DNA of 10,855 nucleotides. Origin: CAKUIA01 sp034180465. Lineage in GTDB: Bacteria > Verrucomicrobiota > Verrucomicrobiia > Opitutales > Intestinicryptomonadaceae. This document shows, in pieces, positions 6,375-10,855 of the stretch (the stretch's first letter is position 1; each line of letters opens with the position of its first letter). Made by a program: the position numbers and the translations under genes. The DNA lies in the NCBI GenBank assembly GCA_034180465.1, contig JAXFOH010000057.1, positions 1 through 10,855 on the forward strand, in the 5' to 3' direction. The notes below the pieces were generated by a model that saw only the letters and a program-made list of their open reading frames with translations, was not told where the DNA came from and did not search any database.

Positions 6375-7157
6375 TTATTTTGTCTTTAACGAAAACTTTT
6401 TAATGCACTCTTTTGCGAGCTTGTCGTAGGCGAATGCCCCTTCGTTAAAACGCGCATATTCGAATATTGTTTTGCCGAAACTGGGGGCTTCGGCAAGCCT
6501 TACCGTGCGCGGGATAACCGTTTTAAATACGTTGTCGGGCAAAAAGTTGCGAACTTCGTTTGCAACCTGTTTAGAAAGGTTTGTGCGCGAATCGTACATA
6601 GTTAAAACAACACCGCCAAGCTCCACATTCGCAACCGAAGCCGTCCTTAGCTGCTCTACAACGCTAAGTATTTGCCCCAAACCTTCCATTGCCATATATT
6701 CGCATTGCAGCGCAATCAACAGATAGTCGGAGGCCGCAAGCGAGTTCATCGACAACAGCCCCAAAGAGGGCGGCGCGTCTATAACAATCGCATCGTATTC
6801 GTTCGATTCCTTTAAAGGCTCTATTGCGTTTGCAAGCCTTACCAAATAGTTTTCCTTTGCCGAAAGCTCCACTTCTATTGCCGAAATATCAACTTCCGAC
6901 GGAATTAGATGCAAATTTTCCCTATTGGTTTCAATAACCTTGCTTTTTGCGGTGTTTTCGCCCAACAAAACGTCGTATAGGCTTGCCCCGGGTTTCTTTT
7001 CAAAGCCAAGTGCGCTTGTTGCACTTGCCTGCTGGTCCATATCAATCAACAAGGTACGGACTTTTCTGCGAGCGAGCGCTGCCGACAAATTTACCGCCGT
7101 TGTTGTTTTACCAACGCCGCCTTTTTGGTTTGCTACTGTAAAAACTTTTGCTGACAT
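6375..7157 (-). CDS. ParA/Soj-type chromosome partitioning ATPase, no ParB adjacent
   Basis: This is a 260-residue deviant-Walker ATPase of the ParA/Soj/MinD group, which dimerise on DNA with ATP and position chromosomes or other cargo. The deviant Walker A is KGGVGKTTT at 12-20, with K12 the signature lysine. Next comes LIDMDQQASATSALG (usual family form DxDPQ; here Gln replaces Pro), then VIDAPPSLGLLSMNS and the Soj-like PRTVRLAEAPSFGKTIFEYA near the C-terminus. A frame extending upstream to 7217 would overlap dus by 53 nt; I chose the ATG at 7157 because MSAKVFTVANQKGG fits the family start and sits 7 nt after the dus stop. No ParB gene or parS-like site is seen; rnc follows directly. It may work with a distant ParB or be an orphan that positions something else. 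Confidence 0.93.
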   Translation of the reverse strand: MSAKVFTVANQKGGVGKTTTAVNLSAALARRKVRTLLIDMDQQASATSALGFEKKPGASLYDVLLGENTAKSKVIETNRENLHLIPSEVDISAIEVELSAKENYLVRLANAIEPLKESNEYDAIVIDAPPSLGLLSMNSLAASDYLLIALQCEYMAMEGLGQILSVVEQLRTASVANVELGGVVLTMYDSRTNLSKQVANEVRNFLPDNVFKTVIPRTVRLAEAPSFGKTIFEYARFNEGAFAYDKLAKECIKKFSLKTK

Positions 7158-7164
7158 AAAAATT

Positions 7165-8196
7165 CTATGATTCGTGATTAGGGCGCGAGCATAAACCCGG
7201 ATACGGTTCAAAAGCAAACAGTTTTTCCGAATTTTCTCCGCCTAGATGTTTTTCGCATATTTTCATAAGTTCGTCGGTCGAGCAAGCTTTTCTCATCTCG
7301 TTCAAAAAATTGCCGTCTTTGTCGACACCTACGGCAACAAAATTTAAAAATTTTTTCATTCTGCCCGACAACTTGCATTCTCTACATGTCTTTAAATTAT
7401 CGTTTAAAAGAGCGTATACATATTTTAAAACATCTCCCAAAGTAGGTTTGTAGATTTCACTGCCGCACAAAGCTTCCGAAATTTGGCGGAATATCCACGG
7501 GTTTCTTACGCTTGAACGTCCAACCATAACGCCTCGGGCGTTTGTGTAGCTTAAAACCTCAATGGCCTTTTGCGCGCTGGTTATATCGCCGTTGGCTATT
7601 ACGGGAATTTTTAGAAATTCCACAGCCTTTTTTGTATACAAATGGTCGGCAACACCTCTATATAGCTGCTTTACGGTTCTTGCATGTATTGTAATAAAAT
7701 CTACCCCCTCGCCTTCGGCTACGCGCAAAATTTCAAAAAAATTCTTGTCGTTTTCAAAACCTACACGCATTTTAAGGCTTAGGGTTTTCGTCCAATTTTT
7801 GCGCATACACCTTAAAATTTCGGCAATTTCCATCGGCTCTTTTAAAAGCGAGCCCCCAACGTTTTTTTTGTATACTTTCGGGGCGGGACACCCAGCATTC
7901 AAATCCAAACAGTCTATTTGCGGGTATTGCGCATAGTCGTTTACAATGCGCTCTATATCGGGAATGCTGCAGCCTATAATTTGGGCTGCAACGTCTTTGC
8001 CCGCGGGTTTGCTTAAAACGGCGGCTAAAATTTTTGGATCTAGTTTTGAAGTTGGAGTAATCCTTAAAAACTCCGAAACAAAAAAGTCGGGCGCGCCGCA
8101 CTCGGCTATGCGCGCAAAAAAACCGGCGTCGGTAATATCCTGCATAGGAGCCAACGCCGTAAGAAAGCCCTTTTTATCGAAAAAATCGGCAAGCAT
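7165..8196 (-). CDS. tRNA-dihydrouridine synthase (DusB/NifR3 family)
   Basis: This FMN-dependent, NADPH-using enzyme reduces uridines in the D-loop or nearby positions of tRNA to dihydrouridine. The 343 residues form a TIM barrel followed by a helical tRNA-binding domain. The FMN site APM is at 16-18. The catalytic cysteine C103 lies in LDLNAGCPAPKVYKKNVGGS. HARTVKQLYRG is at 171-181, the phosphate-binding ANGDI at 201-205, and GVMVGRSSVRNPWIF at 222-236. C271 and C274 (CREC) lie in the helical domain. The Dus family is certain; DusB-like is the best match among DusA, DusB and DusC but is not proven. It starts 1 nt after the BFN stop and has a good AAGG ribosome binding site five bases upstream. 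Confidence 0.93.
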   Translation of the reverse strand: MLADFFDKKGFLTALAPMQDITDAGFFARIAECGAPDFFVSEFLRITPTSKLDPKILAAVLSKPAGKDVAAQIIGCSIPDIERIVNDYAQYPQIDCLDLNAGCPAPKVYKKNVGGSLLKEPMEIAEILRCMRKNWTKTLSLKMRVGFENDKNFFEILRVAEGEGVDFITIHARTVKQLYRGVADHLYTKKAVEFLKIPVIANGDITSAQKAIEVLSYTNARGVMVGRSSVRNPWIFRQISEALCGSEIYKPTLGDVLKYVYALLNDNLKTCRECKLSGRMKKFLNFVAVGVDKDGNFLNEMRKACSTDELMKICEKHLGGENSEKLFAFEPYPGLCSRPNHES

Positions 8197-8197
8197 T

Positions 8198-8632
8198 CTA
8201 ACCTTTTAACTGGGCGAGAATTTCGGAGGTGTCGTTTACCTTTTCTAGCACGTTTTTTGAAACGTATACGGGAGCGTTTGCGCGAAGTGCCAGACTTACC
8301 GAGTCGCTGGGGCGTGCGTCTACTTCTATGATTTTCGTGCCAAGTTCGTTTGCAACGTTTGCCCTTATTGTAGAATAAAATGTACCCTCGTTTGTATCGC
8401 CTATTAAAACATATTCCACAGAGCAATCCATAGAATCCAACAACGACAACATAAGCTCGTGCGAAAGGGGTCTTACACCCTTTTCTCCTCCCATGGCCTT
8501 TTCGATGTTCGAGCCGCCTGTCCTATCCATATAAATCACAAAGGTTTTACTTGGGCACGAGATAAAAACCGCGTAGCCGAACGGCGACGGGCATACGAAC
8601 GCAACCTGTGCCTTTTCGGTATCTTTAATCAT
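8198..8632 (-). CDS. Bifunctional nuclease (BFN/DUF151, COG1259) domain protein
   Basis: This 144-residue protein belongs to the BFN (DUF151) family. Some members have reported DNase and RNase activity, but the bacterial role is poorly defined. The family hallmarks are RPLSHEL at 54-60 (commonly RPxTHDL), GTFYSTI near 83-89, and EVDARPSDSVSLALR at 103-117, followed by APVYVSKNVLEK. The early part (about 1-50) is more divergent; the usual LPIWIG segment is replaced by FVIYMDRTGGSNIEKAM. The protein has no signal peptide or membrane segment, so it is probably cytoplasmic. It begins at ATGA overlapping the helicase stop by 4 nt and has a strong AGAGGA ribosome binding site. Being placed between an RNA helicase and a tRNA-modifying enzyme, and upstream of RNase III, suggests an RNA-related role; this is inference. 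Confidence 0.88.
   Translation of the reverse strand: MIKDTEKAQVAFVCPSPFGYAVFISCPSKTFVIYMDRTGGSNIEKAMGGEKGVRPLSHELMLSLLDSMDCSVEYVLIGDTNEGTFYSTIRANVANELGTKIIEVDARPSDSVSLALRANAPVYVSKNVLEKVNDTSEILAQLKG
8202..8205 (-). promoter_or_regulatory. Ribosome binding site of the dus gene
   Basis: On the minus strand AAGG lies five bases before the ATG at 8196, inside the last codons of the BFN gene. It supports this start, and it is one of only two clear Shine-Dalgarno sequences in the operon. Confidence 0.65.
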
Positions 8633-10059
8633 CTATTCCTCTTTCGACATTTTTTTTGTTCGTTTAAGTCGGGTTCGTAATTATATTCAAAACCCTCCAG
8701 CCTGCGCCTCGGAATTGGGGCGTTTATAAAGCGTTCTATTCTGCGCAAAAAGTCTATTTCGTCGGACGAAAACAAGGTTATTGCCCTGCCCAAGTGATGG
8801 GCGCGCCCCGTTCTGCCTATGCGGTGAACATAGTCTTCGGAGTGTTCGGGCACATTGTAGTTTATTACAACCGAAACCGAGCTTATATCAAGCCCTCTAG
8901 ACGCTATGTCGGTTGCAACTAAAATGTTTGTTTTGCCTTCTTTAAACTCTGCCAAGGCCAAGTCCCTCTCGCGCTGCGATTTGTCTGAGTGCAAAACCGA
9001 AACTTTGTAGCCTATGGCAGCAACCCTTTCGCCTATTCTGTCGGCGTCTATTCGTGTTCTTGTAAACACAATAATCCTATCAGTTGGCATAGTCTCCAAA
9101 ATCTTTAAAAGCATATCGTACTTTTGCATTCTGTCGACGGGATATATAAAGTGCTCTACCGTTTCGGCGGGAGTGTGCACAATGCCTATGTCTATCCTTA
9201 CAGGGTCTTTCAACGCCCAAGACGAAAGCTTTTGAACGGCTTCGGGCATTGTGGCCGAGAAAAACAGCGTTTGCCGTTGTTCGGGGCAAGATCTTATTAT
9301 ATAGGTTACGTCTTCTATAAAGCCCATATCGAACATGCGGTCTACCTCGTCTAAAACAAGGTATTTTATTGTTTTAAGGCAAACAAGCCTTTGGCGCATA
9401 AGGTCTATTATTCTGCCGGGGGTGGCAACAATAATGTCGGCGCCCTTGCCTAGTTCGTCTACCTGTTTTTGCATCGAAACGCCGCCTTGAATAAGCGCGC
9501 AGCGCAGATTTGTGTATTTGGAATACGAAACTACCGCATCGTGTATCTGCGAAGCCAGTTCGCGCGTTGGAGCCAGCATTAAAGCAGAAACCGTTTGTCC
9601 GTGTTCTTTAATTTGCTGCAAAACCGGCAATGCAAATGCCGCCGTTTTACCCGTTCCAGTTTGCGCTGTGCCTATAATGTCGCGCCCGACCAACGCCGAA
9701 GGAATTGCCGAGACCTGAATTTCGGTAGGCTCGCTATACTGCATATCGTTTATAGCGGCCAAAAGAGAGTCGGCAACACCCAAGTCGGCAAACTTTTTTG
9801 TGTTTTCTGCAAAAGTTTCTTTTGTTGGCATTTCGGCAGCCTGCGGGGTTTCGGGGGAGGTTTTGCATACAACTTTCCTTTCGCAAGAACTGCGACGCTG
9901 AGACGTTTTTCCCTCAAAGCGTTTGCCGTTGCGCGAATTGCGTTGCGTATTTGGCTGCTTTTTTTGCCTTCCTTTAAAATTGCCGCGTTTTTTTGCGGGC
10001 AAAGTTTTCTTTTTGCCCAACCCCAACAACTTTTGGGTAATCTTCTTAAATAAATTCAT
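8629..10059 (-). CDS. DEAD-box-family ATP-dependent RNA helicase (DEVD variant)
   Basis: This helicase unwinds short RNA duplexes and probably acts in ribosome assembly or RNA decay. From the ATG at 10059 it has 476 residues. A very basic N-terminal extension (about 1-65, rich in Lys, Arg and Asn) precedes the core. Core motifs are the Q motif near 89-117, AQTGTGKT at 132-139, PTREL at 164-168, TPGR at 213-216, SAT at 268-270, ATDIASRGLD and HRIGRTGR at 412-419. Motif II reads DEVD (237-240) rather than DEAD. The RMFDMGF after it resembles RhlE-type helicases. A GTG at 10065 in frame is an alternative start, but ATG-NLFKK looks more natural. It is the first gene of the operon, divergent from aroK, and its stop overlaps the BFN start by 4 nt. 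An RhlE-like identity is probable, not certain. Confidence 0.95.
   Translation of the reverse strand: MNLFKKITQKLLGLGKKKTLPAKKRGNFKGRQKKQPNTQRNSRNGKRFEGKTSQRRSSCERKVVCKTSPETPQAAEMPTKETFAENTKKFADLGVADSLLAAINDMQYSEPTEIQVSAIPSALVGRDIIGTAQTGTGKTAAFALPVLQQIKEHGQTVSALMLAPTRELASQIHDAVVSYSKYTNLRCALIQGGVSMQKQVDELGKGADIIVATPGRIIDLMRQRLVCLKTIKYLVLDEVDRMFDMGFIEDVTYIIRSCPEQRQTLFFSATMPEAVQKLSSWALKDPVRIDIGIVHTPAETVEHFIYPVDRMQKYDMLLKILETMPTDRIIVFTRTRIDADRIGERVAAIGYKVSVLHSDKSQRERDLALAEFKEGKTNILVATDIASRGLDISSVSVVINYNVPEHSEDYVHRIGRTGRAHHLGRAITLFSSDEIDFLRRIERFINAPIPRRRLEGFEYNYEPDLNEQKKCRKRNR
8637..8644 (-). promoter_or_regulatory. Ribosome binding site of the BFN gene
   Basis: On the minus strand AAAGAGGA lies four bases before the ATG at 8632. 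It is within the final codons of the helicase gene, so the BFN gene can be translated independently as well as by coupling through the ATGA overlap. Confidence 0.75.
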
Positions 10060-10065
10060 TCCCAC

Positions 10066-10096
10066 AATATAAAATCCATTTAATATTGGCGTTCAA
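10066..10096 (-). promoter_or_regulatory. Probable promoter of the helicase-led operon
   Basis: On the minus strand TTGAAC (10096-10091) and TATATT (10071-10066, five of six matches) form a sigma-70-like pair with a 19-nt spacer, slightly long. The predicted start of transcription, 6-8 nt beyond the -10 box, falls on or next to the ATG at 10059, so the mRNA would have essentially no leader. The -35 box is part of the palindrome at 10086-10125. Confidence 0.45.
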
Positions 10097-10125
10097 GAAT
10101 AATTTTATTGTTGAAAAATCGCCAA
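10086..10125. promoter_or_regulatory. Palindrome between divergent promoters, candidate operator
   Basis: The centre is between 10103 and 10104. AATAA (10098-10102) pairs with TTATT (10105-10109), and TTCAA (10092-10096) pairs with TTGAA (10111-10115), separated only by a G/G mismatch. Ten of twelve positions per half-site match in this 24-bp core. Beyond it TTGGCG (10086-10091) matches CGCCAA (10120-10125), offset by four extra bases on the right. The dyad covers the -35 elements of both divergent promoters. It could be an operator for a dimeric regulator or a cruciform. No regulator gene is in the window. Confidence 0.5.
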
Positions 10126-10139
10126 AGGTGTCAGATTAT
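10111..10139 (+). promoter_or_regulatory. Probable promoter of aroK
   Basis: TTGAAA (10111-10116, five of six matches) and GATTAT (10134-10139, four of six) are separated by the ideal 17 nt. The predicted start of transcription is at 10146-10148, on the ATG itself (10147). No Shine-Dalgarno sequence is present before the ATG. Together these suggest a leaderless transcript. Confidence 0.5.
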
Positions 10140-10146
10140 CCTAAAA

Positions 10147-10725
10147 ATGAACGGCCAAACCGACAAACGAACCAATTTATACCTTCTCGGATTTATGGGA
10201 ACGGGCAAGAGTATGATTGGCAGAGCCTTGGCCGACAAATTAAAAATGCGCTTTATAGATTCCGACGCCGAAATAGAGTCAAAAACTGGAATGTCTATAA
10301 AAGACATATTCGAAAAGTTCGGCGAAGAGCATTTTAGAAAGCTTGAAAGAGAGTTTATTGAAAGCGGCCACCCGCCCTTCGGGTGCGTAGTTTCATGCGG
10401 AGGCGGTATGCCCTGTCGCGACAGCATGCCCGAACTTATAAAGTCTAAGGGTATTTCCATTTGTCTGTTTGCCCCGGTAGACATAATCTACGAAAGGGTT
10501 ACAAAGTCTACAAAACGCCCGCTTATGAATGTAAAAAACCCGCGCGAGCGCATAGAAAGCCTTTTGAAGGAAAGATACCCCTTCTATATAAGAAGCAGCA
10601 TATGTGTATCTTTGGGCAACCAAAGCGCAAAAGAGTGCATAGAGCTTGTTTTAAGGGCATATAAAGATGCCGTAAAAATGCGCAAAACAAAAAAGCGCAG
10701 GCTGTTTTTTAAGCAAAAACGCTAA
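10147..10725 (+). CDS. aroK: Shikimate kinase
   Basis: Shikimate kinase phosphorylates shikimate to shikimate-3-phosphate in the aromatic amino acid (chorismate) pathway. The protein has 192 residues from the ATG at 10147. The Walker A is GFMGTGKS (residues 15-22), then FIDSDAEIE with the substrate-contacting Asp, FRKLERE with the shikimate-binding Arg, VSCGGGMP for the substrate site, and KRPLM in the lid region. RYPFY follows. Family members usually have about 170 residues; the extra length here is mostly a basic C-terminal tail (KMRKTKKRRLFFKQKR). An in-frame TTG at 10108 would add 13 residues upstream but overlaps the promoter and has no family support. It stands alone on the plus strand, divergent from the helicase operon. 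No other aromatic pathway gene is seen nearby. Confidence 0.96.
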   Translation: MNGQTDKRTNLYLLGFMGTGKSMIGRALADKLKMRFIDSDAEIESKTGMSIKDIFEKFGEEHFRKLEREFIESGHPPFGCVVSCGGGMPCRDSMPELIKSKGISICLFAPVDIIYERVTKSTKRPLMNVKNPRERIESLLKERYPFYIRSSICVSLGNQSAKECIELVLRAYKDAVKMRKTKKRRLFFKQKR

Positions 10726-10855
10726 ATAAAAGCTCGTTTTGTGCCGCATATGCCATTTTTTGCTTGAGCGAAAGCCGCAAATAATTTTAACTGCTTCCAG
10801 AGATTTGAACGTTTGGCAGCCTACGTTCACTTCGCAAAATTTTCAAACAGTAAAC
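10726..10855. other. Right-edge intergenic tail with a hairpin
   Basis: No gene is seen in the last 130 bases. GAACGT (10807-10812) and ACGTTC (10823-10828) form a perfect 6-bp inverted repeat with a 10-nt loop. The segment CCTACG next to CTTCGCAAAATTTT (10821-10843) resembles the left-edge repeats CCTACGC and GCAAAATTTTG. No strong aroK terminator is visible, so termination may lie beyond the window. Confidence 0.35.

Noticed and set aside
7158..7217. Upstream start giving a 280-residue ParA
   Set aside because: It would overlap dus by 53 nt and adds residues before the standard MSAKVFTVANQKGG start of the family.
9595..10053. 152-codon open frame on the plus strand
   Set aside because: It is antisense to the helicase N-terminal half, whose motifs are unmistakable; no independent coding evidence.
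10059..10125. Bacteroidota-type promoters (TTTG and TANNTTTG)
   Set aside because: No such pair with proper spacing was found; the sigma-70-like elements fit better.
10689..10710. Intrinsic terminator inside the end of aroK
   Set aside because: AAAAAAGC and GCTGTTTTTT can pair but with only two G-C pairs and a bulge, and the T run is part of the stem; too weak to call.

Overview
This window looks like a stretch of chromosome from a Gram-negative (diderm) bacterium of modest, AT-leaning base composition. The diderm inference rests on a SurA-like periplasmic chaperone with a signal peptide. The phylum is uncertain. The DEVDRMFDMGF form of helicase motif II and the parA-rnc-mfd-surA order make me think of the PVC group (Verrucomicrobiota-like), but that is recollection, not proof.

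Region 1 (1-1062) has no convincing intact gene. It holds a 17-nt direct repeat at the left edge, a series of small hairpins whose tops share the core YTACGC at about 24-nt spacing, A+T-rich GCAAAATTTTG repeats, a possible decayed gene on the minus strand (499-851), and several inverted repeats. It reads like decayed accessory or repeat DNA lying on the 3' side of a tRNA gene.

Region 2 (1025-1203) is a minus-strand tRNA-Ser(GGA) with its own promoter and an intrinsic terminator.

Region 3 (1266-10096) is a tightly packed seven-gene minus-strand operon. In transcription order it encodes a DEAD-box-type RNA helicase, a bifunctional-nuclease (BFN/DUF151) protein, a tRNA-dihydrouridine synthase, a Soj-type ParA ATPase, RNase III, the transcription-repair coupling factor Mfd, and a single-parvulin SurA-like peptidyl-prolyl isomerase. 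Every junction is an overlap or a gap of at most 7 nt, and the unit ends in two tandem hairpin terminators. The genes are mostly RNA processing and modification plus transcription-coupled repair, with a ParA and a periplasmic foldase travelling along.

Region 4 (10060-10855) is a divergent promoter region centred on a long imperfect palindrome, then shikimate kinase (aroK) on the plus strand, then a short tail with a hairpin that resembles the left-edge repeats. Both divergent promoters are placed so that transcription would start at or next to the start codons, which suggests leaderless mRNAs.

The most interesting items are the palindromic, apparently leaderless divergent control region, the operon that joins the poorly characterised BFN family to RNase III and an RNA helicase, an orphan Soj ATPase with no ParB beside it, and the spaced YTACGC hairpin array.
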